This document shows, piece by piece, positions 1 to 12,898 of a stretch of 64,000 nt of DNA. Positions within the stretch are counted from its first letter, which is position 1. Each line of letters opens with the position of its first letter. This stretch comes from Eudorina sp. 2006-703-Eu-15 (Eukaryota > Chlorophyta > Chlorophyceae > Chlamydomonadales > Volvocaceae), in contig BDSI01000067.1 in assembly GCA_003117195.1 (NCBI GenBank), positions 186,001 to 250,000 on the forward strand, written 5' to 3'. The notes under the pieces are model-generated. The model was not told the DNA's origin. It made no database searches and saw nothing but the letters and a program-made list of their open reading frames with translations. The position numbers and the translations under genes were made by a program.

Positions 1-2649
1 TCGATCATCACATCAAAAATCTAACGCTGTGTACTCTGGAATGGGCGTCAGCGCACGTAGGCAGTCCACTTTGCGAGGACGCAAGTAACCTTTTCAGAAT
101 CCAAATGCTGTACGAGCTGACTAATATCGACCCATCATTTCATCTTGATGTCGAATTGTCCATGTGCTTGGCGTAAACGAGCACTGATAAATACGAAATT
201 ACCTGCCGTAAATGAAGCATGTTGTGCAGGGATGTGCCTAATTGCGCGTGTGCGGTCTATGCATGAAAACTGGCTGTCTTAACCTACATTACAGCCCTGC
301 CCTCTCGGCAGGACACAATCCGGGCAGCTCCCTATGCTGGTTGCCAACCACCTGCTTTGTGCAGGGCAAGACATTCAGGGCAAGCCCACGGCCCACGGCG
401 CATACCCACGCGGCCCACAGCGCATGCCCCTCCTGGCCCTTGCGGTCGAATGCGCCCTGATGGCTAATGAACCTGCGCTGTCGGTCCCCATTTCATACTT
501 ACTAGAGATGGCGCTTACTCCTGTACTCTGCAAGCCTTGTAGCGCTACAAGGCTTGAAGAATCAGCACAGCTTACGCAGCTAGGGGGAGAAGGCCACAAC
601 AACCTGCAACGGCATCACGTTTGTATATCCTGAGCACCTGCAAGGGGCACAGGGTCCGAGGACGCAGCCCCTAGCAGAGGACAAGCCTCAAGGCTGCCCA
701 CCCGTCGCTGCCCATTTGGGTACGCCGAAACAGGACTGTGACCCAAAACCCATGGGGACCCTAACCACGTGATCTCCCGTGCAGATGATGTCTTACAGTG
801 AGGAACATACGAACATTCCGTAACCTTGTAACGGTTAATAATAATAATAATTCCGTTTTGCTCAGGGTTTGTTTTGTTTCGCGGCTCGGGGTCCACCTGG
901 CCGCATCGCTCCGGGACAGCATAGAACATCAGGCGCTAACCCTTTTAGCCGTCGGGGTACGGCGTTTCAGTGCACGTGCAAGCAGTGACGCGCGAGAACT
1001 TTAGGAAGGCTCGACTGCAGCCGCCAGCAGAAAACGCGGCCACATCGGTCGTTGGTCGACATGTGACCACCTCACCGAGACCGTTGCGGCACCCAGGCAG
1101 CGCCGCAAAGTCCCCTTTCCAACCCAGTTGCTTTCACCCAATGCTGTCGACGTCGCGGTCTAATAAAGGCTGACCCCGAGACACCCAGAGCCCAGGGGGC
1201 CCTATGCCGGGAGCTCGCAGGGCCAGCTGGGTTGTTAGGGGGGCTCCGCGTGTACCGTCCACGGGGACGCGCTTTAGCAGAACAGTCATGACAAACGTGC
1301 AGAGTGACGGGTAAGGTAGTCTAAGGGAAAGACCACGTCGTCCTTGAATCTTACGGCGCTTCCCTGCCAAGCAGGGCAACTGCTTCATGCCATGATGTGC
1401 TCATGTCCCAGCGCTTCTGTGGTAATGAGTAGACAGAGGTTGGATGGCCAGGCAGCCGTGACCCGTCACGGCTGCCTGGCCATGACCCTGTGAGCAGCTG
1501 TGAGGTTCTTGCTAAAGTTCACCGTGGGTACGCCAGTACGATTTCGGGCGCTAGTTTGTGGTTTCGCGGTCTATAACAGCTCGAAGCTCTTGAGGGGACA
1601 AAACGTGCGAGACACTGCCACTGGCCCAAACAACGTGGCAGAAATTCCGCGAAGGGCGGGGGCTGTGAATGTTCATTGTGTTCACCAGGGCTTGTTCGTC
1701 CGCAGCTGTTCGAAATGCATCAGAATGCATGACCCCATGAAACGGTCCCATGCCATTTTACACATGGATATGCTGCGAGTGATGAATGAAAAACCTCAGA
1801 TTTAAAGTGCATGAGATCGTATGCTGGGCTGGCTGTGTATTTGCGTGTCATGCGCACGAGCGACACCCGTCGGCACTCATGTATTACCGGTACGAACTGA
1901 ACAGGATCCGGGGCGTGCAGGCCGCAATTCATTTGGGTTGCAGGCACCTGCTCTGATGAGAAACTACAAGAACATATCTTTCAGAGGAGGCTGCACGTGG
2001 CTTGCGACGCGAGAAGTTGGTTTCCTGTAAATACTTTACCTGCTGTGATACGCTAGGCATCTGGTCGCTATGCGCTTCCGTTTTGTACCGTTGTACCAAC
2101 AAAACTTGACAGGTTACCTTATCATATCGGCCTTCGAGGTCCCTTGAAGTCCCATCTACCGCCAGGCGTAAAACTCGCGCAATTGCCGCATCACAGGAGC
2201 TCCTTCTAAGTGGCTGCCGCACGACTTTCGTTGCGAACTGCAGGAAACGGGCCCATACAAAGAACCCACCGTCAATCTTTGTAGGATGAATACATGCGGA
2301 AATCAGCTCCATGCTGCACAATTTGCATGCTTCCATGATGAAAAACGAGGATTTGGCAATCCTGGGTACGGTGTCACACAAGTTGCCGTAGACAGTGCAC
2401 GAACATTTGGCAGCATTGAAAACGTTTCGCGCGCAACAGCTTTGTCTGTTCCACGGCACGTTGGCTAGCAACGGCAAAGCTGCCTTTGCTTAGAATACGA
2501 ACCTTTTTGTTTGAACCACCTTCGCGCCGTTTGTGTCCCCTTCCTGTCTGCTACGCGTCTGCGCACCAGGTCTTGTGCTTCTGCGAACCATAAGAAGTAT
2601 CAGTGCCCTGCGGCTCGCGTGGCCTGCTCGTTTTAGAGGCAATGTCTCC
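1..2649. other. 5' flank without a recognisable gene
   Basis: No reading frame here has protein-like composition or can be joined to a neighbour by credible splice sites. Base composition is clearly less GC-rich than the middle of the window. It holds a short ATA/AAT run near 838-853 and a perfect inverted repeat at 1444-1483 (listed separately). The last 100-200 bases are presumably promoter and 5' UTR of the ARM-BTB gene that starts at 2650. Confidence 0.5.
1444..1483. repeat. Perfect 19-bp inverted repeat with 2-bp spacer
   Basis: Arms at 1444-1462 and 1465-1483 are exact reverse complements separated by CC. The arms can form a 19-bp stem in DNA or RNA. There is no gene nearby to explain it as a terminator, and the next base pair outward does not match. 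Confidence 0.9.
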
Positions 2650-5600
2650 ATGACCTCGTCAGGCTCGGATTCATGTTCATCTCTGAGAGGCTCTTCCCTT
2701 AAGAGAAACATAGAGGACTTCTTTGAGGAGGTTGCATCAAAGAAACGCGCGGGCAACATGTTCCAGGGACAGTCTGCTGCGGCTCTTCTCGAGACCCTGC
2801 GCGGTGGTCTGAACAGCACTTCTTACGCAGCTCCAGACAAGGCGACGCTCCGCAAAGCGGCGCATTCTTTAGCGGAGCTTTGCAAGCAGGATGAGTATAT
2901 CGACGAGGTTGTGGCTGAAGGCGCTATTGAGGTGGTGGTGCCGCTGTTGAACGCTGGCGGGGCTGGCACGCGAGATCAGCAGATGGACGACGGGACTGGA
3001 ACAGTGGGCACCACAATTCAAGAGGAGCTCGACAAGGAGCTTTGCTTCATTCTTGGCTTACTGGCTGTGAAGCCCGAGTATCAAACTCGCATCGCCCAGT
3101 CCGGCGCGCTGACGGGACTTGTACGCCTTCTTAAGGAGCACAAGCTCACCACTATCACGAAACCTCAACCGGGCAGCGGTGGCGTTGCGCGCCGTGCTGC
3201 GGATGCCATTACCAACTTGGCTCACGAAAACGTGGACATAAAGAACATGGTTCGGGAGCAGGACGGCATTCCCCCCCTTGTGGCTTTACTGGAAGCAATG
3301 GACGTGAAGGTCCAGCGAGCGGCATGCGGGTACGTGTATGCGTGTTGTCGTAGGGACGACTCGGGTGGGGTTCGGGAGCAGCATTCTGTGCGATGTTACT
3401 TCTCAGCCGGGTTCAGGCACCCTCACCGGGTTACGGCAAAGTCACTCTTCTGGAGACAGATATTTTCGTCCGGAGTATGAGCATCTTCGTCGATTACCGT
3501 TGGGTTTTTGGTGCAGGGCTCTGCGGACGCTTGCCTTCAAGAACGAACAGAACAAGAACGTTATCGTGGACCAGGGCGCCCTGCCCACTCTGATCCAGCT
3601 GTTGCGGTCGGAGGATAGTGGCGTTCATTACGAGGCGGTGGGCGTCATCGGCAACCTGGTACACTCATCGCTGCACGTGAAGCTTCGGGTAAGCCGGCAG
3701 TTGAGCTGTGTTTGGATGCAAGCATTAGTCTGGTTTCGCATCCGTCAGCCTGAACTTGTTCGCTTCCGCATGCCTTTCGCCGTGCTGTAACCCCCAGGTT
3801 CTCGAGGAGGGCGCGTTGCAGCCGGTCATCAACCTTCTAAACTCAGATTGCCCGGATAGCCAGCGCGAGTCTGCCTTGCTTCTTGGACAGTTTGCCACCG
3901 CCGACCCAGATACCAAAGCAAAGATTGTCCAGCGGGGCGCTGTTCCAGCGCTGGTGCGGATGTTGAGCATGCCTGACCAGAGTCTCAAGGAGATGGCAGC
4001 GTTCGCTTTGGGGCGGTTGGCACAGAACGTGGACAACCAGGTGTGTTGTGGGTCTTGGCGCAGTGTAATGCCACGATACAGGGAGCCAAATGCACCAGGT
4101 AGAAGTGTGATCCGTTTTGTGTGGGAGCTGGCAACACGGTCAGTTACCTTCGTGGCAACTGTATTTTGATTTCCCGCAAATGCGAAAGCACTCAAGCTCC
4201 GTTGCCGCCTCGGTTGCACGTCTCAGGCCGGCATCGTGCAACTGGGCGGTCTGCCCCCCCTTCTGGAGCTGCTCGAGTCTAAACATTACAACCTGCAGCA
4301 CAACGCTGCTTTTGCCCTGTACGGGCTGGCGGAGAACGAGGACAACATCCCAGACCTCATCCGCGAAGGCGCGCTTCAGCGCCTGGAGGACTGCAAGGAG
4401 CGGCTACAAGTGCAGGTGCGCGGCTGACTGAAGTCCGCCAATCCCTTGCCTGCTTAGGCGTGCACGGGCCTGAGTTCGACACTGTAGCTAAGGTGCTTAG
4501 AGGCCTTATTTAAATATTGCAACGGCGGCTAAAGCCGGAGTTACTGCCACGGCAATGGAACAACTCTCGTTTAGATTGACGCAGTTCAACTTGGTATCGC
4601 ACGCTAACCTTCGGAGTATGTCCCCGGTGTAACGTATTTTAAACCCAGGCCTCCAAGGACTGCGTCCAGAAGACCATCAACCGCCTTGAGCAAAAACTGC
4701 GTCCGGACAACACTGCGGCGCCAAATTTGGCCGCAGCAAAACGCGCGCTGCAGTCCATGGTTTTCCTATTAAGGTCGAATACCAAGCAGGTGCAGCAGCG
4801 TGCAGCCATGAGCCTGGCTCGGTTGGCGCCTGACGAGCAGTTGAAGGTACGATAGGGGCTGGTTGGGGCTTCCCTGTTACTGTTTAGCACGGAAGTGAAG
4901 GGCTGTGAGGGGAACGAATAATGTAAACCAGGAAGTAGATGGGACGAAGATGATGAGTTTGTCCCGATAAGTTGGGCTGTTTGCATCGTGTCCAATCCTG
5001 CAGGCTATCTTCATCGACAAGCGGGGGATCGATGTGCTGTTGGACATGTTGATGGATCCGAACGTGTCGCATCGTTCACACCGGGAGGCGGCAGCGGCAT
5101 TGTTGCAGCTTACGAAGAAGCTGGATGCGCACCTGCCGGGTGAGGAATACTAGCGCAGGGCGGGTCGCGTTTGAACGCTACGCTGCAATGTGGGTTGGCG
5201 ATGCAATGTGCCATTCCCGGCGCTTCGGTGCTGAGAAAGTTTTCATGGCAGCGCGCACCATGCAGATGATCTCGGCCTTGCGTGCACCCATGCGTACCCC
5301 TGGCGCGCGTTGCTGCCGTGTTGGGCGGTCGCTTGCGTCGAGGTGCGAAGGTGTGTTGATGCGCTTACCGGTAATGTCGATTTCTGACTTGCCATACCCG
5401 CGCGTTGCACGACTTTCCGGCCCTTCAGTCGTGGACCAGCTGCCTCAGCAGCCGGGTCGCGCGGAGCGGTCCGTGTACCTGGGCTCTGAGTACGTGAACA
5501 ACCCAACCTTGGCGGACATTACTTTCAACGTTGAAGGTCGGAAGTTTTACGCTCACCGAATCGCACTGCTCGCCTCATCTGAGGCGTTCCGAGCCATGTT

Positions 5601-6537
5601 CAGCGGCGGCTATCGGGTAAGTTGTTTGTACATGAAATGCTGCGGGGTATTGTAGTACATTAGGATGAGACACTTGCGAATTTGAAGGTACAGAAGTTAC
5701 ATAACCTGTCATATGGTTGACGGATTGTATTGTGAAATGAAGTGCTTGGTTATGGGCGTGTCCTCTGCAGGAGAAGGATGCGGACAGCGTCGACATCCCG
5801 AACATCTCTTGGGCTGTCTTTGAGGCGATGATGCGGTTCGTGTACACGGGTCAACTCGACGTTACTCCCGACATCGCCTTCGAGCTACTGCAGGTTGGTG
5901 TCGTGCCGGAAGGCGGACCAAAGGGGACGGTGTGGTGGCTGGAACGACACCACGTGCCACTCACTCCTTGCCACGGGTTGACTGGTCCAGTCTACAACGG
6001 GGAGCAATAAACGTAGCTTGCACTCGCTTCTCTTGGGGCCGTCGTCGTAATCTGAACGTTTATCCTGCCCCCGTCCTTCACCTTGATTGTGCGAAGGCCT
6101 CCGACCAATACTTGCTGGAGGGGTTGAAGCGGCTGTGCGAAAACGCGATCGCCCAGTCGCTCACCGTGGAGAGTGTCATGTCTACATTCGAGTACAGCGA
6201 GCAGTTCTCCGCGCCACAGCTCGGCCGCCGCTGCCTGCTGTTTGTCTTGGAGATGTACGACGAGGTGTTCAAGCTCTACGACAACACGAAGGATCGCCCC
6301 TTCTATTTCGATTGCCTGCGGCGCATGGTGCCTTGCTTAAAGGACTCCCTGTACTGCGGCACCGGCCCCATTTGGGACAATTCGGCTCCGGGAGCCGCTG
6401 TCGGACCCAGCAGTGGCGGTGGTGCGACGCCCACTGGTGTTGCGCCCCCGGCAGCGCTGCCAGGAGCTCCACCCGCGGCCATTGAACCTGTTCGCAATGC
6501 CTGGGCAGGCAATGGTCGGAGTTCCTTGCCCCGGTAG
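2650..6537 (+). CDS. ARM-repeat and BTB/POZ domain protein (ARIA/ABAP1-like)
   Basis: Nine exons join in one frame to 789 aa: 2650-3329, 3517-3688, 3798-4040, 4227-4415, 4649-4846, 5004-5139, 5429-5616, 5771-5893, 6097-6537. The N-terminal two thirds (about residues 50-500) are armadillo repeats, seen as recurring GxxPxLxxLL helices such as GIPPLVALLE, GALPTLIQLL, GAVPALVRML and GGLPPLLELL. A BTB/POZ domain follows (about 565-690), with LADITFNVEGRKFYAHR, LLASSEAFRAMFSGGY and the FVYTGQLDV segment. The tail is Pro/Gly/Ala-rich. ARM followed by BTB is the architecture of plant ARIA and ABAP1, nuclear proteins that bind transcription factors; BTB domains dimerise and can serve as cullin-3 adaptors. 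The start was set at the first true ATG of the open frame. The exon 6-7 junction (5139/5429) splits a Val codon. No TGTAA was seen within about 2 kb downstream, so the 3' end is unset. Family is confident; function is by homology only. Confidence 0.9.
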
Positions 6538-8639
6538 AGCCTAAGCGGCCCAACGGAGCCCCAGGAGTTAACAAGGTGGGCAGAAAGTAACGGAATGCTG
6601 TCAGATGAGCAACGGAATGCGCTGACTGTCGGGCGAATTCGGATGTATTCCTGTAGTGCACGTAGATCCGGCAGTGCTTCGTTGCGCCCAGCGCTCCCGC
6701 AGCGGGCTCTGGGAAACAAGACGCCGCCATCGTTGTCGCATGGGACAAGCTCAGCCGAGAGGACGAAGTGGTAGGTCGTGCTTGGTGCTGTTCCAGGCCG
6801 ATGCGATGTCGAACGTTTCGAGATGACCTAGGATTTGGGTCCAGCTCAGTGCTAGGGCAGCGTTGCCAGCGTAGAATGGTTGTTGGAGGGTAGCATGGGC
6901 GGCTTCGTCGTTACCATTAGATATGTGCAGGATGTGCTCAGGTGACAGGAGATGCTCTTTGCTGCCTCAGCACTCGCTTGCGCGGCCGTGGTCCATTTAG
7001 TTTTGACGGGCCATGTCCAATTTGCAGTGATATAATGCGTGCCTCACGAACGTGGCGCCGCATGCTTTGACGGTAGACGGACGAGGCCCCAGATGCACAC
7101 AATCCATCCCATCCGGCTGCATTGGTTTGGCGTGCCTTCATTCACAGTTCCGTTCGGGTGGCTGCGCTGCTCGAACTTAGGCTACCAGGTCATGTTGGGC
7201 TATGGCCATTATTCATCGAGTGGGTGCTGGCGGCGCTTGGCTTCTTGTGCGCGTTTCATGTCAGCGAACTGTGCCCCTGCGCTCCACATATGGACACGGA
7301 TGAGGATGACTTTCCGGATGTGGTGGTGGTGGTGGTGGTATGCGCGTCTACATCTGAGGGTGACGGGATTCACGCCGCTCATTTCGGACGCGATCATGAA
7401 TGTGGTGAGACGGCAAGGGGGCGTGGAGGCAGGCCATTCCAGGCTTGATATTTACCACAGCCGTGGACAGCCACCCACGCGCTGTCTCCACCGGGGGCTA
7501 GAGTGGAGTGATGTCATTGAGGTCGCGTGGCGGTCCCGTGCCATGGCCTTCGGACGCGGTACGATCTCCTTTTGACGTGAGGGGGCACGGCCTGATGCGA
7601 AGGAATCGTATTGGAGGGGAGTCGTGGGATTTGCTCGGTGGCGACGTAGCGCGAATTGGTGCGTTTCTAACTGGCAGGAGTATTTGTGCAAGGTCGGCGG
7701 GTGGATGAATTTTTCTGCCACCACCGACTGTGTGGCAGGAGGAAAACCGCAAGTTGTGCACATGGCTCCATGTCGACGTGTTGTGGCCTGAAAACGCTGA
7801 CGTTCGGTAAAGCAAAATTTTGTTTAGTGTCAGGGATCGTCCATGCGATTTAACATGCATTTTGAGGAGACACGTCCTTTGATGACTTTCCAAAACGTTC
7901 ATTATGGGCGGTTATTACGCCGCCTAATATTTTACGAAAGACTCTTTCCATGTCACTGGTGGCTTCGTCTTGCGCCGGGTTTTGTGGCGCTGGGTCCGGG
8001 TTTGATCCCATTGAAGGGAGGGGGCGCAGGCTGCTAGGTACTCGTGAATGGTGTTGTAGATTAGATGAGTGGACGGGGTCGCGCACGTGTTCCTTCGTAT
8101 TGCAAACATTGGGGGGGGTCCAGTGCATGGGCCGACGGGTGGTGCTAGTCTCTGGTTCCTGCAGACTTCATATGTACATCTCGGTTTCGGGGTGCGGGGG
8201 CAATAATTGGGTGACACCTGAAGGCGCAGCGGTCATGAGTGCTGCGGAGAGTCCTGTTGTTATGCAATGTGCTCGGATCTACGTAAACCCCATGTGGTAA
8301 CACAAACTTTGCCTTGTTTGTGAAAACTCAAGCACCTCGGTTTTGTTACGCACGACATCCATGAACAACGCAACCCATTCATTGACACTGTACATCACCG
8401 TGTGGTGACGGACCGGCACTAAAGGCCAGGGGCCGTAGACTCGTATCGCACCGCACATGAAGGGGCCTCTGAACAGCCCAAGAACTGCCTCACCTATCAC
8501 ATCACAGCACGATGATTCCAGCCCACAACATTACACCTTCAAAGTCCATCGGCGCCATCGTTTCCACCTCCCCAAAGCAGCCGCTCCCAAAGGCAACCTT
8601 AGATGCCAGCGCCACTGCCGTTGTGGCGCCGTCCTGAGC
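6538..8639. other. Spacer between convergent genes, no gene recognised
   Basis: Contains the 3' UTR of the ARM-BTB gene and of the small membrane protein gene on the other strand. A short GGT run lies near 7320-7340. No open frame looks like a protein or matches a neighbour by splicing. Confidence 0.45.
8531..8535 (-). terminator. Candidate TGTAA poly(A) signal
   Basis: Reads TGTAA on the minus strand about 105 bp after the stop of the 214 aa protein gene. TGTAA is the usual poly(A) signal of volvocine algae. A second TGTAA overlaps the stop codon itself (8640-8644) but is too close to be likely. Confidence 0.5.
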
Positions 8640-9928
8640 TTACAGCTGACCGCTGCTGCCGCCCGCCGGGCCGTCCCTCTTCATCCCCACCCGCTCCCCG
8701 CGAATCGCCGCACCGAACTGCTCTCGGAATTTGGGCGAGAACAAGAACAGCAGCGGCCACAATGCCAGCAGCAGCCACCGCTTGCTCTCCACGTAATTCG
8801 TGAGCGCATAGTTGCGGTTGAAGGCTGCCGTCGTGGTCAGGTAGCAGCCCACCACCACCAGCGCGCCCACGAAAGCCGGGTTGAATGATGCTACGGGGGC
8901 CACCGCCGACACGGCCGCGGGCTGCGTCGGCTGTGCGATGTAGGCTCCCCGGCTGGGGCCGCTGGAGATCTGGATGCGCTCGTAGTAGCGGTACGTGCCC
9001 GGACCCCGCTCCTCCTGCCGCTGGATGTCCACGTTTGGGGCAGCACGCATCTCTACGGATGGGTCCGGGAGGCGGCAGCGGCAGCGGCAGCGGGGTTTGC
9101 CGTGAAAGGCAGGCAGGTAACGGTACACGGGTGGCGCGAAAGGGGATTTCAATGGGTATGTAAATTTGGTGCTATACGTACGACATTGTACGGCATGGGT
9201 CACCCGGTGACTCCGCGTTATCCGCGGCAGTACGGTACTGGGTCCCCGTTGAGCCCAATGGTGACCACTGTTGAACCCTGTGCTTGACCGGATGTGAAGG
9301 TGAGCGGATGATGTGGGATCCTTGGTTGACAGTGACTACAGCCAATGAACACCGTCTCGTACAGTATACGGTAGGGGCGGTGTGACGATGGAAGAGGGTG
9401 GAAGGAGCCCCTAGAGACCCTTAGAAACGCAATGCAGGGCCCGGAAGCCGACCCACACTGCAACGATACACAATTACAGTGATACCGATGGACCCAGAAA
9501 CACCCAGCAGCGCAGCGCAGAGCTTCTAGAGGGCAGCCAGCAGTGCTGCGACAGCGCCTCAACCTCAACGTGGCTGTGGTCGCTGGCGAGCGCACCTTCG
9601 AAGGCCATGGACCGCTGGCCGCCGCCGGAATTGCTCAACGCGCGCTGAAATTCGGCGTCCATCTGTCGCTCCATTGCCCGCGCCCTGCTGAAAGCTGCGT
9701 CCATCTCCCGATCCATCTGCGCAGGCGGGGTGCCGTACATACAATCACACGTGATGCAGCACGGACACAGCACGACGCCCGCGACCCACTTGGCGCACGT
9801 CATTCAGTGACAGGCACGATGTCGTGTGGCGAAGCATAAAGTCCATCCATCCAATCCATAATCCGGTCTGCACTCGCCTGACGCTCCATGTCGGTTATTA
9901 GGTCGAACACGCTTGACGAGGAGGCCAT
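8640..9928 (-). CDS. Predicted two-helix membrane protein of unknown function
   Basis: Three exons on the minus strand, 9928-9818, 9716-9596 and 9052-8640, join in frame to 214 aa. The exon 1 donor could instead lie 6 bases further on. The N-terminal 80 residues are polar and helical with repeated Met/Asp/Glu/Arg patterns (MDREMDAAF, RAMERQMDAEF), which may form a short coiled coil. A conserved-looking stretch follows (RGPGTYRYYERIQISSG). Two hydrophobic segments come next, near residues 135-165 (FVGALVVVGCYLTTTAAF) and 175-190 (WLLLALWPLLFLF), and then a basic C-terminus. The exon 2-3 junction completes a Glu codon exactly, which supports the model. I do not recognise the family. A two-helix organelle or endomembrane protein is the simplest reading. 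No signal or transit peptide is evident. Confidence 0.65.
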
Positions 9929-10900
9929 CGCGACAGCCCTCCTCCGAGAGAAAACCCGCATTCGACAGCCCTGAAAGAACATTATTTTCATAATTCATAA
10001 ATTCGCCAGCAATCCGGCGTGGTGCCCGACAATTCCTACCATTGCACTAGGGTAGCTCGTCGAGCACGTTCCTGGGCATCGCCTTCGGAAGTCAATGGTG
10101 TTGCTAGGAAGGTTATGATACATGGTAATCAAGCTGAAAAGACGTCACGACGGGTGGATGTCTCTAGAATCCGTGGCTTGACGCAGCTCTCAATCGCGCA
10201 AGGATCAACGAGGTTAACTTTAAATTATAATCTGGCCACCTCCACAAATAGAAATGAAGAACACGCAGAAATTAAACACACATCGTACTACCGACACGCT
10301 CCGAATCCGTGCTCCGAACCTTTTTGTTGGAACCAGTTGGCGTGTGAGGGTCAGCGGTTTGAAATCAATAGGAGGATCGAATGCATTATGTTGTGATCCC
10401 CTAATCGGTAGCATGTGTGCGGCGTTTGCTGCCATGTCTTTCTGAGGCAGCGCAGTTCCGCGGAATACCTCCGAAACCCCGGCTGCCGTTGAGCCGGGGC
10501 CGCACCAACTGCTGCCTGCCTCCCACTTCCAAGCACATCCCTATTTGCAGTTGGTATCCGGGCGCATTATGGCGTTACATCCTCCCAATCGGGCCAGCCA
10601 GGGTCAACAGGGCTGCGGGTCCCCCTCGCTAGCTACTGCTCGCGCACGATCTCGCGGCACCGCATCCTGCTGCCTGCCCCACAGACCCCGCGTAACCTGT
10701 CGCTGTGCAATCTGTGTCAAGCTTCACTTGCTGCTCGACCGCCCCCCCCCAAGAAGCCCCGCAGAGACGTGCCGTGATGTGATGTGTTGCGTTGCATTGT
10801 CAGAATGGCCCACACCTTCGCAGGGTCCCCACAACCCAGCCGGTCCAGACATTCATCTCAGGGAGACAGGGACCGCATCAGTCGGGATACGGGTCCACCT

Positions 10901-10913
10901 TGTAACGGTTACA
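10901..10913. terminator. Palindromic TGTAA/TTACA, possible two-way poly(A) signal
   Basis: The 13 bases read TGTAAC-G-GTTACA, so both strands carry TGTAA. It is the first minus-strand TGTAA after the giant gene's stop at 13381. Distance makes the assignment uncertain. Confidence 0.3.
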
Positions 10914-12179
10914 TATCAGTTCATTTACCCGTCTGCGTAACGAACCGGCTGCTCGCTGCACCCCGGTCGCCGGCGACAGACGCCAGGTGCAGTGCCCGAG
11001 TGCCGCAGGCCCCAGGGCAAACCCTCCACCCACGCCCTGAGCCCCTGACACGTGCCGGGGATGAAATGCAAAAAAGAAGATACCACTGAATTAAACCCAG
11101 CGCACCACGCAATTGCCGCGCGCGCTGCAGCCAGCCAGCCAGCAGCTCGAGCGCGACCGCGCCCCAACACCGCGACACGCCGGCCACTAAGATCGGGGTC
11201 GGTCAAATGTCGTACATGCTCCGGTCGGTCATAGGAGCGGACACCCGACGGCTTCCCTGACAGCCCTGGGGGCCCCGACCTGACCTGACCTGGTGCGACC
11301 CTGTGCGGACCCACGGGACGGATCCCGATCCCGGTGCGATCCCCACCCGGCGAGTCCAGCCCTGCGCCCCGGAGTGTCACATCCTCACATGCTCCCCCGG
11401 GTTGCGATGGATCCCAAACGCTGCGGATCCCAAACACCTGGGTGCGAGCAGGGATGCAGCCTCCACGCGGGTGGAGGCAGCCCGGGGCCGCCTCTGGGCC
11501 GAGGGCCGCCACCGCGGCGAATCCTCCCCGCCCGTGCTCGCTACGGCACCCAGCCACCTGCGCGCCCGCCAAGCCGGCCTGTCTCCGCACCGGGTGAGCC
11601 TCCTTTCCCCTCCTGCATCTTCCTGCAGTTGCTTCCGCGACGTTATCACGACAAAGTTTCAAGTTACTTTCCGGCCACGATCCCAACAGCCCCACTGCCA
11701 ACGCATCCCGCAGAAAGGCGGCGCCTCCCGCGTCTCCCCTCCCCTCCCCTCCTGCAGTGCACGCAGCTGCCGACCCCAGCGCAACCCACGCACAAACACC
11801 TGCAAATGCCGCCGTACGGTTGTTGCCGTACTTCACAACACCCAAAAAATGGAAATCACAAAGGACGGCTGACAGCCATCTTCACCATTGGCGGTCGTTG
11901 GGGAGATGGGGACCCTCTCAAAATCTCAATGGTTCAACAATCCAGCTCCGACCCGTTTCCCGGCAAGTTGGGGGCAGTTGGCCGTCGTACTAACCGCACT
12001 CCCGACCCTTCCGCACGTCGCCGCCAAGATCTAGCACTCACAGAAGGACCTTCACACATTGGCAATCGCCGTCACCGTCGCATTCGCATGGCCATTGCAG
12101 CTCCGCAGCACAGCCCGCAGCCCCCCAGACCCCATTTCACAGCACAGTCGCAGTCACCGCAGAACGCAGCGCCGCACAG

Positions 12180-12272
12180 AGCAGCACCAGCAGCACCAGC
12201 AGCAGAGCGGATTTGCCAACAGCACCAACAGCAGCAGCACCAGCAGCACCAGCACCAGCACCAGCAGCACAC
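12180..12272. repeat. CAG/CAC trinucleotide-rich run
   Basis: About 90 bp dominated by CAGCAC and CAG units in the 3' flank of the giant gene. It gives poly-Gln/His or poly-Cys/Trp shadows in the open frames but no gene. Confidence 0.8.
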
Positions 12273-12898
12273 CGCGCGACATCAGGCGTTTGGGATCAAA
12301 CCCCTTTGACCAGCGAATTTTCATTTCTTTGCTTCGTTAGTCCACAGCTGCGCGACCTCGGGGGATGCGACCCCTCCCCCCTCCCGGTCGAAACCTCACG
12401 GCCCCTCCGGATGTCATCCGGGGCCTCCTCCGCCACACGCCCCCCCCTCCATCCCAACGCCATCCCCACCCTACCCCACCCCAACCAACAGAGGCCCCCC
12501 GCTCCCGACAGCTGTCCTGCGGTCAACGACCCCCGTACTCCCCCCCACCCCTCCAACACCTTTACCCCGCCGTGTGTGTGTATGTGTATGTACGTTCGAG
12601 CTGCGCCACCTCGGAGGGGCGCTCCTGGGCCCTATGTGCGCGGAGGGCCCCCCCGACACCCGCATGCGCGGCCAAGCCGGGACGAGCCAACACAACAACA
12701 ACAAGAACAAGAACATCAACAACGTAGAGATTAAGAAGTAGAAACGGAGAGGCTGGGGAACGCGGCAGGAGGGGAAACGACGGCAGAACCAATTAATTAT
12801 TATTATTGCGCGCGCGGCGGTGTCACCCAGCCCAACCGGCCCAACCTAGAAGGAGGCCCCAGCAGGTTCGCAGGAGGGTAGTCGGACGGTAAGGTGCT

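Noticed and set aside
7039..7575. 178-aa plus-strand frame in the spacer
   Set aside because: Composition is not protein-like (a Trp run from the GGT repeat), and there is no domain or splice support.
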